Source: Edolisoma coerulescens (lineage: Eukaryota; Chordata; Aves; Passeriformes; Campephagidae). Taken from it: 64,000 bases of DNA. The notes under the pieces are model-generated. The model was not told where the DNA came from, searched no databases, and saw only the letters and a list, made by a program, of their open reading frames with translations. Both the position numbers and the translations under genes were made by a program. The DNA lies in assembly GCA_013397115.1 (NCBI GenBank), contig VWZW01004691.1, forward strand, positions 64,390-128,389. The letters are read 5' to 3'. Each line of letters starts with the position of its first letter. Position 1 is the stretch's first letter. This document shows, one piece after another, positions 1 through 9,971 of the stretch.

Positions 1-1016
1 GCTAAAGGCAGGTTCAGCCCAAACTCAGATTAAACAGTTACCAAGCATCAGAAGATGGCCCTGTTTTCCACACTTAGCTAGAAACTCCCCACCGTCTGTA
101 GAGAAACACTTTCCATTTTTATACTTGTTTACTCTCACCTGTCAGCATGACTCAGACAGAGCCTTGCAGGTTCTAACACTTCAGATTAGTGTTTCTTCTG
201 AAAACCTCAAGTCTTTCATACACACAAAAAAAAAAAAAAAAACTGTAAAGGAAGAGCTGAATTTATACCAAGGGTCTACCTTGCAACAAATGTCATGATG
301 AAAAAACCCTCCCTTTCTGCTGTAATTTATGTAGTCCTTTATGCTGTTATTGATGTAAAAGAAGACCATTCTGATTTGATAGCATTTTACATGTCTTTCC
401 ACTTGTTTTTTACCAGCTAAGTGACTGTGCAAGGTTCAGGGCAGTGACAGGCAGGCCCACTGGGCACTAATAAATTTGTATAATCTGAGAAAAAGGATTA
501 AACAATTGACCTTGCAGAGAAAGAAAGGTATGTTCTTTCTGGTTTATTTATACTTTTTTTTTTTTTTTTTAATACTTTTTATTTAGATACAGTCTGGTCC
601 ACCTAGGAGTTCTTTTGCTTCTCAGAAATGAACGCAGAACAAATTTAGCCAGAATAAAATAGCAGTGCCTACCAGATAACCTCAAGCAAAAAAAACCTCA
701 ACCAAAACTGAACCGAACCAAACCCACCAAGGAACCAACATCATTCGGATATCCTAAGAATTTAACAAGTTTCTTCTGGAGTGATGCAAGAGAACAAAAG
801 AAACTATTTTATTTATTCAGAGAAAACAAGCAGCAATTCATGAAATTTCTCCTGTATTTCATCAGGTTCCTTTGTTGAAAGATTTCATTCAATGTAGGAT
901 TTATTCTCATGCATGATGGACTATTTCAGATCGGATTTGCAAATACACTGTATTTATGTAAACACAGTGTGCAAACAAAGCAAATGCCAGTTTGTCCACA
1001 AGATAAAACAGTAAGG
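1..1016. other. AT-rich unique sequence, no gene
   Basis: No gene or recognisable mobile element was found here. A run of 17 A lies at 226-242 and a run of 17 T at 554-570. An AC-rich, T-poor stretch lies at 688-739. The short open frames are not convincing as genes: the reverse frame at 181-432 is low-complexity and hydrophobic, and the frame starting at 909 runs into LTR A. Confidence 0.7.
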
Positions 1017-1523
1017 ACTTCTGTGCTGGTTTTGGCTGGGATAGCGTTAATTTTCTTCAATGGGGCTGGATTGGGGCTGTGGTTTGGATTTGTGCTGCTC
1101 ACAAGGTTGATAATACAGAGATGTTTTTGGTGTTGCTGAGCAGGGCTTACACAGAGCCAAGGCCTTTTCTGCTTTTCGGACCAGCCATGCTGGTGAGGAA
1201 GTTGGGGGTGCCTGGGAGGGTGGGAGAAGACACAGCCAGGACAGGTGACCCCAATTGACCAAAGGGATATTCCAGACCATATGATGTCGTTATATATCAG
1301 GGTACAAAGCAGGGGGAAGAAGGAGGAAGTGGAGGAACATTTCTAGTGAGGATATTTGCAGTCACTGTTACCTGTGATGGGGCCCTGCTCTCCTGGCAAT
1401 AGCTGAACACCTGCCTGCCCATGGGAAGCAGTGAATTAATTCCTTGTTTTGCTTTTCTTGTCTGCATGGCTTTTGCTTTCTCTATTAAACTGTCTTTATC
1501 TCAACCCCTGAGTTCTCTGGCTT

Positions 1524-2100
1524 TTACCTGTCCTAGGTTGCAGTGTATTCTATTACCACCTCCATGATCTGTTGAAACCAGGTGGGGTGGTGTTCCTTGC
1601 CTCCTCCCTCTGGACTATCTTCTGTTAATGGCCCATCAGGGCTTTGCCCCATGGCTCATAGATAAACTCCCTCCGGACTATCTTCTGCTAATGGGCCATC
1701 TAGTCTCACTGCCTGACTGACAAAATTACATCATCCCATTGTGAGATGCTCCGCTCAGAGGGAAAAAACCAAGCATCCCATCCTAGATATAAGCCAAGAT
1801 TTCAAACACCACAGGCGGCCTTTTCCACTGGATTTCCAGAGGACGAGAGCTACCCCTCGACCTTCAGGTGAAGACCACACCCTTTCTACAGGATCACTGC
1901 TTCAACAGAGCCATCATTCCAGGAGGACTGCAGCTATCTAATCGGACTGCTACTAACACCCTGACCGACAGGGTGTCAGGTTGTATCCTGACTCTGTCAA
2001 TTCAAACCAGTGTTTTCTGCCTTTATTTTTAATTTTCCTATTATATTGTTATTCTGACTTGGTGTCTCCCCCTGGTTTGTTTTCAAACCAGCACATTACC
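1524..2100 (+). mobile_element. Solo LTR B nested inside LTR A, with TTACC duplication
   Basis: This is a second solo LTR, inserted into LTR A. It runs from TGTCCTAGG (1529) to AAACCAGCACA (2095), 567 bp, and is flanked by perfect 5-bp copies of TTACC at 1524-1528 and 2096-2100. LTR A text continues on both sides: CTCAACCCCTGAGTTCTC to the left and CCATTCTCTCCCTGAACC to the right. Inside are two near-identical 34-bp repeats at 1604-1637 and 1667-1700 (31/34 matches), a GATATAAG TATA-like element at 1786-1793, and three hairpins at 1956-1976, 1975-1992 and 2072-2091. ATTATA at 2040-2045 sits where I would expect a polyadenylation signal and may be a decayed ATTAAA. Orientation is inferred from these landmarks. 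No gag or pol sequence is present. Confidence 0.9.
1604..1700 (+). repeat. 34-bp direct repeat inside LTR B
   Basis: Two copies of a 34-bp unit (CTCCCTCTGGACTATCTTCT and the following 14 bases) lie at 1604-1637 and 1667-1700 with three mismatches. They fall in the presumed U3 (promoter) part of LTR B. Duplicated U3 segments often act as enhancer repeats in retroviral LTRs. That role is inferred here. Confidence 0.75.
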
Positions 2101-2182
2101 CTACCCATTCTCTCCCTGAACCTGCTGGTGGGGGAGTGAGTGGCTGTGGGGTTGCTGGCTAGGGCTAAACCATGACAACTTC

Positions 2183-2474
2183 TTTGAAAAGGAATACAGA
2201 ATTTTACAAGCAAGCAATTATTTTTGTCTTTCCCTAAAAAATTCATATCTGAAGTACATTCACTGACAGGTCCATAAAATTGTATAAACAATATGACTCA
2301 GAATTTTTTGTAACATAGTTTTTGACATATTTCACAATAGCAAAGAGTCATGCCTTACCTAAGTGTTAACTATCAATGGACATCTTCTAGAGAAAATAAT
2401 TATAAGAGAGAATACAGTTCTCTCACATATACTAATAATTTTCCCCCTATCTTATCTGCTCTATCCCTCACTCC
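2183..2474. other. Unique AT-rich spacer between LTRs
   Basis: A short single-copy-looking segment between LTR A and LTR F. No gene or regulatory site stands out. Confidence 0.6.
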
Positions 2475-3034
2475 TGAATCGCCCAAACCAGGCCAGGAGA
2501 CACTTCAGAGACTGAGTCCGAGAAGCGGGTATTTGCTTTATTCGGCGCGCCGGGTGTGTGGGGATTTCTCCACCAAAACACACACCGGTGCTCTCTACAA
2601 CACAGTATTATGGGTTAAATTATGAATATTCATCACATTCCTTGGGACAGGCGTGGTTATACAAATTATTTCTCGTAAGTCATTAGTATTATTAGCATAC
2701 GGGTCACGCGTGTGCTGTGTGTCCTGGTGGTCCCACTGAGGAAGGCCTCTCCTCTTCTTCGGGGGTCTTTCTGATGAAGGCCAGTAGTCTTCCTCACAGT
2801 GCACTTTTCACCTTTTCTCTCTGGGCATGCGTAGTCTTTTGAGGAATGATTCAGCAGTCTTTGAGATGGTCTTTGTCTCTTCTATCTTGACAAGATTAAG
2901 GCGAATTCGGTTTCTTAGGTTCTGTAATTAACATCTGCTGTCTGAACTAACATTTGCTGTCTCCCAATAGTTGACTTGTGCTTACATAAGTTAGCTATTG
3001 ACTGCCCCTTTCTCACTCCCTTCAAATCTCAACA
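2475..3034 (-). mobile_element. Solo LTR F, minus strand, CpG-containing
   Basis: On the minus strand the element begins TGTTGAGATTTGAAGGGAG (right end at 3034). It has a TATA-like GTATAACC near 2655, an AATAAA signal at 2537-2542 (TTTATT on the plus strand), then a short U5 that ends near 2475. The order TATA, AATAAA, U5 is typical of a retroviral LTR. The text around the GGCGCGCC palindrome and AATAAAGC resembles songbird ERVK-type LTRs I recall. Several intact CpGs suggest it is not very old. The ends are less sure than for LTRs A-D: no clean duplication fits TG...CA ends, although an 8-bp direct repeat CTCACTCC occurs at 2467-2474 and 3012-3019. No internal retroviral sequence was seen. 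Confidence 0.75.
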
Positions 3035-3120
3035 AAAAGCAAATCAAGTGAATAAATAAATCCAGCAAAATTTTTCAAAATAAAAGGAACGATTAAAAGT
3101 ATAAAACCAAGTAAAAAAGA

Positions 3121-3190
3121 CACCCTCCCACAAAAAAAACAAACCCCTCCAAACAAACCAACAACAAAACAGAAAACAAAAAGAAAGAAA
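3121..3190. repeat. AC-rich low-complexity tract
   Basis: Almost only A and C on the plus strand, with irregular CAAAC and ACCAAC units. It is not a clean microsatellite. Confidence 0.85.
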
Positions 3191-3784
3191 GCCTTGTAGA
3201 GCATGTGAATTGGTAGCAGCAGCATTAAAATGCACTGCATGTTCCCCAGTAAACCCCAATTTGAAGAAACCCACATGATTGCAGGAGGCACAAATTACAA
3301 GCCTCCTATAGACACAAGAGCATGGAAGGCACTTTTAACTTAAGGCATTTTTAACTTAGTCCCTCTGTTATGGCTCTATTTAGTGAATATTAATTATATT
3401 AAAGTAACTTCATTTGATCAAACCACCTTTGATTGCATGGATCTGAGCTAATATAGTTTACAGCCATCCAGCAGATAACTGGAAAGGGGAAAGCAGCAAA
3501 ATACCATGTTTTTTGTTTGTAACACATTCCCAACATAATCTCAACTTTGTCTTTCATTAACAGCCAAGTTATTAAAAGTGCTAAAAACAGCATCTTTCTA
3601 AAATATTTTCCCCTCATCCTAATGTACACAGTCTACTTAAAACCCACTGTAACATGTAAAATCAGTGGCATTTCAGGGTGATTAATGTCCACAGCTGTGG
3701 AAGATAGTTTTATTATTTATAAGGTAGGTTTGAGTAATTTTAAAACACATTACCTGAACTGACTGCTCAAAATTCTTTCATGGA

Positions 3785-3878
3785 ACACACACTCAAAAAA
3801 CCCCAAACAAACAAACAAACAAAAAAAAAAAACCCAACCCAAAAAAACCAAACAAAAATGAAAACAAAACCCAACACT
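3785..3878. repeat. AC-rich low-complexity tract with (CAAA)n core
   Basis: Contains a short CAAA run (near 3805-3820), an A12 run and further CCAAC units. The strand is nearly free of G and T. It accounts for the hydrophobic reverse frame at 3767-4099. Confidence 0.85.
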
Positions 3879-4734
3879 CTCATACCCTCCAAAAACCAAG
3901 AATCGTAAGAACTTTGCAGATCTCCTAACACAGTATTCTTATAAATATCCATTTTCCTAAATGATTTAGCTTCATGTGCCCTCTTCTTGCTCAAAAACAA
4001 TATACAGAGATACAAGAAAAAATAAAACATGAATGTAAAGCGGTATATACTCATCACAGACTGTGCAACAGAATTATGAACAGGAAGTGGAAGACACAAA
4101 GAAGTAGGGAGATCTCTCTACTTATAACGTTTAGAAACTTAAATGGCACTGTCTTGAATCCTCATACTTTTCTGTCTCTTTCAGAAGCCTGGACAAGAAG
4201 GAAGCAACACTTACCTTCAGATAAAGCATCTGAGTCCTAGCAAAGGGAAAAGAATTGAGAGGAAACAAATCCAGACAACAGCATACAAACTTTCAAGAAA
4301 ACAACACTGGCACTCCAGAGAAATCAACTATATACCTAACCATCAGCAAAAATTAACACATCTCCTCTATTCCATTGGTTCACGTCTCACTTATCACAGA
4401 ACTGACTATTATTTTCACACCCTGGAGACAAGGCATGACACAGACAACATACTGCAGCCACAAAGAAACAGATCCACTAGCAAGCTGAAATCTCACTCTC
4501 ATCCCAAAACTGACTGCAAAAGAAAATGAGACCAGCTGCTTCACCTTTTCACCACTTCAGCTGTTCTTCACTGACACTCAGTGTTCAGCTGTCCTTTTAA
4601 AGCCTTCTCTTACTATCTTCTGTGCACTTAAAGCTTTCCAGGCACTATGTTTTGAGGGGTTTTGAGCATCCTTCTTAGCAGCTGGTGTCTAGTCTCTAAG
4701 AAATACAAATGATGTCTGCATTGATTTGCTGTCC

Positions 4735-4757
4735 CAATGAGTTTTAGAAACTCATTG
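4735..4757. repeat. Perfect 10-bp inverted repeat, 3-nt loop
   Basis: CAATGAGTTT at 4735-4744 is followed by TAG and then its exact reverse complement AAACTCATTG at 4748-4757. No neighbouring gene or element explains it. Confidence 0.8.
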
Positions 4758-7700
4758 TTCCAGTGTTAGGTAAGAAGGCCTCATTGAACGTAATACTTGA
4801 AAGTTAAACTCTCCAGTGTTACTAATTAACCAAAATAATGTTGGCTACTCCTGATGGACTACATTGATAGGTGCTCCTGTTTTTGAGTTCGCTATTAAAC
4901 CACGTATTTGCCACAAATGCAAGGAGCAACCTTGTTAACCTTCAAGTTAATACGGATTTCTCTGCTACATCTCTAAACTATTACCCAAAGTACTCACTTC
5001 CCTCCCTCTCTCATCTACTATGTCTTTTGGATATCTTTTTTCAGACAGACTCAATAATTTGCGAGCTGCATGCACTTCATGAAACCAAAGGAGGACTTCC
5101 TGGATATGCTCCACGCTTTCAAAAAAATTTAGAACTCTATTTGCCCTAAACTTATTAATTGTAGTAGTAGTAACTCCTCTAAAAGTATCATAACAAATTT
5201 ATTACATCAGCAGTTCCCCTTACTTGATTCATTTTAAGTGTACAAGTATAAAAGTTCTGGGCAAAATATCAGCATAAATAAAAAAGCAAAGATAACAATA
5301 TTGGAATAATGCAATGACCACATACCTGTGAACATTTATAAATAACCACACTGCCGTGGGTAACCCAAGTAGTGCAGATACAAAAGGAAATCAGCAGCCC
5401 CCTTCCTTCCATCTCTACAACACCACAGAAAATCAATATAAACATCAGAATAGCGGTTAGAAAGAACTTCTAGAGGTGAAGATGTTTTGTAGCACCACTG
5501 AAGGAATCACTTTAGAACTGATCTATTCAGATCAGGTAGTCAAATGTTCTCCACTGCTTAATTCGTGGATGTTAATGGCGGCTAGACTTACAATTTATTT
5601 TCCAAACACAGAAAATTTACAGGTACAGTCTGACAAATTTTCATACGACAAAATGATTTCTTATTCCTGTGAGAGAAATGCAGGAATATCTTTAGTGGAA
5701 ATTTTTTTCTGGATAGATGTATGAGGAACTACAGGGAGGGCACCTTATTTTTTGAGCAAATTTCTGGAGCCCACAGGAGTCTGTGCAGCAGTCCTGCCAC
5801 TGCAAGTGTCATAAGTGATGCCTTACACCAGTGTTACTACCCTACTAATTCTTTTCCTCTGGATCTCGACTGACTAGGGAATTTCTTATTAAAAGAGACT
5901 GTCACAAGCAAGTATGTGGCAGGCATATTTTCAATATAAATTTCCAAAAGCATTCACAGGTAATATCAAATTCCAGAGATTTTCAAACCTTCAGGTTGAA
6001 TTGAGAGAGTAAATCCACACAAGCAGATAATCCAACAGGAGAGTCAAGTGGATTTGTGACAAAAACACAGCTTAACAACATAAGAACTTCTATATCCCTG
6101 AACTAACCTGACTATGGACAGAGGACTGAAAAGTCAGATACGGGGCCATTGCAGTCTCGGCTGATACCTCAGTAGTATTCCAGAATTTCATGGTTGTACT
6201 TAAGAAATAAATATGTGGCATGACCGAACCCATAGTAGAAACCCTTCTAATTTACAACCAAAAATGAAGTAAATTACATATCTATTGTAGGTGCTTTACC
6301 TATCAGTAAAGCAAAATTTCAATCATATCCTCTGCTGCCAGCAGCTTGGAGAAAAACAGAAAGGAATTAAAAAACAGCTTTCAAGACTGTCTTTTTTTGT
6401 TTCTTGGACAAGCATTGCACAGGTATCTAATTCTGTATGAATATAACACAGTATGTGTTTTCAGGAAATATTCTATCATACTTATTCTACCACTTTCATA
6501 AATATTTACCCATATTCTAACTATCACAATACTTAATTTAAAAAAACAAAAATTACTTTCCCTTCCTACCTCCAAAAAAGTCCTAAAAATTTTTAATTTA
6601 GTTTAGAATAAATTAATTACTGGATCAGGGGTTTGAGAGTTTAGACGAAAGGGGATGGCTTTGTGTTTTCTTGTGCATCTCATGACTTCTGGTAAACTAG
6701 ATGCATCTAGTTTATGCATTTCTCTTGAGTGCCAAATATTTTGCCGTTATATCTAGAAGAGAGAGAGACATGCCAGCAACCTAGAAACAAAAATCTTTAG
6801 TTTTTTCCAAGTCCATGAGCCGCTTGGTACCTCAATTATTAGTCTGGCAATGGAAATAAATGCCACTGAGTCAATGAAAACCAAAATCATACAATTTCAG
6901 GTAATAAAAAACCCACCTAAATCAGAAAAGAAACAAACAAATAAACAAAAGAGCGAGAAAACTAATATTTGAATTATTTTACAAATTACATGTTGTCAAT
7001 CACCTTTAAATCAGGTAAATGGCTGTAATGCTGCCTTATGTACATGCATGCATTTAATATATTTTGGTTTTGACTATAAATTTACATTATGTTTTATTTT
7101 AAATTTATCATTAGATTCTTTTGTTTACTGTTATGCTGTTCAGACAGAACCCAGTTTGCTTGTCTTGCATCAGTCCCACTATAGTCAGTGAACTACGGAA
7201 ACATTTGAAGTTTTGTCCAGTTAGAGCAATCAGGAAAAAAACACTTTATCTAACAGTATTGCATACCTTACTTTTGATTATAATTTTAGCTATTTTACTG
7301 TTGAAACCTCAAATGACTGCTATGAATGCGAGAGTAGTTCTTAAAATATGTGATCAAATATATGCTTGATGTGCCCTCTGGTTTATATCTTGGGGCACAT
7401 GACATCCTTAAGCATTGAGTAAGTAAGTTAACCTAAACAGTCTAGTACTTTTTTTTTCAGGCCTTCCTGAGAAAGTGTTTGCATGGCTTGGTTTTGGTAG
7501 CAGTGGGGCTACAGAGGTGGTTTCTGTGAGAAGCTGCTGGAAGCTTCCTCTGTGTCTGGCAGAGCCAGCCCCTGGCACCTCCAAAGATGGATGTACTGAT
7601 GAACAAGGCTGGGCCAATTAGAAATGATAGTAATGCTTCTGTGATCCAGATTTAAGATGAAGAAAAGTTATTGCACAGTTGTAATTGCGGACACACAAGA

Positions 7701-7852
7701 GAGGACTGAGAACATGTGAGAGGAACAGCTCTGCAGACACCAGGGGCAGAGAAGGAGAGGCAGGAGGTGCTCCAGGCACCGGAGCTGAGATTCGTCCGCC
7801 CGTGGTGCAGCCCATGATAAGTCAGCTGTGTCCCCGCAGCCCGTGGGGATCC

Positions 7853-8794
7853 ACAGGTGTCCCATTCCACTATAAAAGGGGGAGTCGGGAAGGATTCTTT
7901 TTGATAGATTTCTCCGATGAAAATAAAGCGCAAATGCGGCAATATTATATCTGAGAACCGTTTATTGATAGAAAAAGGTGTTCCTACCGAAGGCGGATAG
8001 AAAAGAAAGTAGAGAGGGAAAAGAGAAATAAATAGGAAGAAATAGAAGACAGGGACAGCGTTACCACAAGAAACTCCGGGTACTTTGTCGGCGTCAGCTC
8101 AGCAGCTGGAGCGCGCGTGCTGGGAAGTGCGATACGTCTGCGTAGCTCCCGTGGCGGGCTGGGCGCGATTTCCAAACAGCAGCAGGCTGCGTATTCCTTC
8201 CTTCGGTGGAGAACAGGCTGCTGTGGCTACGGGTGCGCTCCTGGAGCAGCTGCAGGTTCTCAGAGTCGGGGTGCGGCTGCGGACGGTGGCTACGGGCTGC
8301 GTCTAGGGGTTGCAGCTGCAGGCTGTGGCCACATGCAGGCGGCAGCAGCTGCGGAGCACGAGGTCTTCGCGGTGGCAAGCTAGCTCACAGAAACAGCGAA
8401 GCACAGAAAGCAGGCACAGACAGGAAAGCAGGAAGGAAGAAACTTCCACAAGGAAGAAAAGTAGCGAAGGGGGGAGGAGGGCCGAGCTGATCTTACAGGC
8501 GAGCCCCTGCTCCCTCCAAAAAACCCGAAAGCAACGCTCCCGTTGTGTTGCAGGTAATTGCTTTTATGTTTTAAGGCTTCTCCCCCAGACCAATTTCGCG
8601 AGCATTCTTCCCGGGCGTCCGGGCGTTTGCCCCCACCGGCAAGTGCAGGGGGTCGCTCACAGCCCGATCATGGAAGTTTTCTCTGCCCTGATTGGCTGCC
8701 AGGCAAAGCCTCCCTGGGGATGGGGCTGCCAGCTCTTCCAGGAATAATATATGTTGAGGCATAACTAAAAATCAGATTGGTCCCTCTCAACGGG
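7853..8794 (-). mobile_element. CpG-rich solo LTR D nested in LTR C
   Basis: A 932-bp insertion (7858-8789) splits LTR C between GGGGATCCACAGG and GGCAGAGATCCACC, which are adjacent in the family as I recall it. Its ends are TG (plus-strand TGTCCCATTCC) and CA (CCCTCTCA), flanked by ACAGG (7853-7857) and ACGGG (8790-8794). The single difference is a CG to CA change, as expected from CpG decay. Minus orientation is inferred. On that strand CCAAT motifs lie near the 5' end (8774 and 8692), a TATA-like CATAAAAGC at 8560-8568 and AATAAA at 7961-7966. A purine-rich stretch lies at 7989-8056, and many intact CpGs lie at 8080-8400. The open frames of 145 and 152 codons overlapping it match no retroviral protein that I recognise. 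Confidence 0.82.
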
Positions 8795-8799
8795 TAGGC

Positions 8800-9080
8800 A
8801 GAGATCCACCTGCAGCCTCTGGAGGTGCCCACACTGGAGCAGGTGGATGCCTGAGAGAAGGCTGTAACGCTGTGGGAAGCCCATGGAGAGAGGGGCCCTG
8901 CTCCCACACTGGAGCAGCCTGGCCTTGAAGGACTGCACCCTGTGGAAGAGTGACCCACGCTGCAGCAGTTTGTGGACAACTGTTGCCTGTGGGATGGACT
9001 CGCATTGGAGGAGTTCATGGAGAGCTGTCTCCCTCTTGAGGGGAACCTCATGCTAAAGCAAGGGAAGGATTCCTCTCCCT
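8800..9080 (+). repeat. Degenerate tandem array inside LTR C
   Basis: Imperfect units carry CACACTGGAGCAG or variants (CACGCTGCAGCAG, CGCATTGGAGGAG) at irregular intervals of about 40-70 bp. The same array appears reversed in the second copy at about 24,560-24,860, so it belongs to the LTR family and is not a local duplication. Confidence 0.75.
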
Positions 9081-9438
9081 GAGTAGCAGGAGAAGCCATG
9101 GATGATGAACTGACCGTAACTCCCACTCCCTGTCTCCTTTCGCTGCTGGGGTAGGAGGTAGAGCTGGGAAGGAGGAAGAGCAGTGTTTAGAAGGTTTTAT
9201 TTTACTTCTCATTACCCTGCTCCGATTTTGTTAGTAATAAGTTCAATTAATGTCTCTAATTTGAGCCTGTTTTACCTGTAACAGTAATCAGTAATCAGTG
9301 AGTGATCTCTCCCCATCCTTGTCTCAACTCATGAATCCTTTGTTATGTCTTCTCTCATCTGTCCAGCTGCAGAGGGGAGTGAGAGAGTGGCTTTGGTGGG
9401 TGCCTGGAATCCAGCCAGGGTCAACCCACTCCTGAAAG

Positions 9439-9971
9439 CTTCCGGGAGGCATAAGAACACAGGAAAGATGTTCCAAGTGGTTTACAGCTCCTGCATCTTC
9501 AGCACCATCTCACAGCTGAAAAATATTTCTAGAATTTACAGAGGAGATACAATTTAATGTTATGAGTTCTAATGGGATGGTAAATCAAGGTGGGAGATAA
9601 AATATCAACTGGACTTTGTTAATCTCTTATTGTAACACAATTAAAATAATTCACTTTCTACTTCACAGTGGTGATGTGAACTATTTAATTAAGAGCAAGA
9701 AAACCAAATATAATATGGTGAACAAATGAACTATTAATTCACAATCAATGTCGTCTTTGCCAGAGGGATGGAAATCATTATGCAAGCTCCAGGTTATGTT
9801 TTCCTTTGAAATAACTAAAAATGGATTTTTACAATAGTTTAGGAACCTAAATATAAGACTACATCTTGCAAAATCTGTGTCTGCCTCCAGAGGCATCCCA
9901 GGAAAATAGATTTTTTGTAATTTCCAGAACATTGTTTTATTGGTATTCAATCTGAAACACAATTGACACGG
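9439..9971. other. Unique AT-rich spacer, no gene
   Basis: Single-copy-looking sequence between LTR C and LTR E. The reverse frame at 9681-10010 resembles no known protein and runs into LTR E. Confidence 0.6.

Larger units (their letters stand above)
1017..2182 (+). mobile_element. Solo LTR A (ERVL-like) with target-site duplication, interrupted by LTR B
   Basis: This is a solo retroviral LTR in plus orientation. It begins TGTGCTGGTTTTGGCTGGG at 1022 and ends GGGCTAAACCATGACA at 2177, so it has the canonical TG...CA ends. A perfect 5-bp target-site duplication, ACTTC, flanks it at 1017-1021 and 2178-2182. The text closely resembles an LTR I recall as abundant in songbird genomes, which ends with a GGTTAAACCACGACA-like motif. 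A TATA-like box lies near 1290-1297 and an ATTAAA polyadenylation signal at 1484-1489. Without the nested LTR B and its duplicated target it would be about 584 bp. There is no internal retroviral sequence, so it is a recombined solo LTR. The 5-bp duplication fits ERVL-type integration, but the family name is from memory and was not searched. Confidence 0.92.
3035..7470. other. Unique AT-rich sequence, no gene
   Basis: No gene was recognised in this 4.4-kb stretch. It contains AC-rich low-complexity tracts at 3121-3190 and 3785-3878 and a perfect 10-bp hairpin at 4735-4757. The reverse open frames over the AC-rich tracts translate to Phe/Val/Leu-rich low-complexity strings and are artefacts of composition. 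Confidence 0.65.
7471..9438 (+). mobile_element. Long solo LTR C (songbird family), interrupted by LTR D
   Basis: Plus-strand LTR starting TGTTTGCATGGCTTGG at 7476 and ending GGGTCAACCCACTCCT at 9433, with GAAAG on both sides (7471-7475 and 9434-9438). The final CA appears mutated. Without LTR D it is about 1.02 kb, close to the second copy at 24.2-25.25 kb. Landmarks match a family I recall from songbird genomes: GGTTTTGGTAGCAG near the start, an internal array of degenerate units containing CTGGAGCAG (about 8800-9080), an AGTAATAAGTT motif near 9230 as likely polyadenylation signal, and the end block GGCTTTGGTGGGTGCCTGG. Its open frames are by-products of this array. No gag, pol or env is attached. 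The family name was not verified by search. Confidence 0.88.

Noticed and set aside
3767..4099. 110-codon reverse frame with hydrophobic Phe/Val/Leu segments, like a membrane protein
   Set aside because: It is the translation of an AC-rich low-complexity tract. The same bias gives similar frames at 3022-3291 and 55,504-55,819.
7868..7926. TATAAAAGG followed by AATAAA, suggesting a plus-strand LTR promoter
   Set aside because: The TATA-like motif is only about 15 bp inside the end of LTR D, leaving no room for U3. The minus orientation explains the landmarks better, though this is not proved.
8310..9126. Frames of 145 codons (8310-8747, plus) and 152 codons (8668-9126, minus)
   Set aside because: They lie within or across the LTR D/LTR C junction and resemble no retroviral or host protein. 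GC-rich LTR sequence has few stops.
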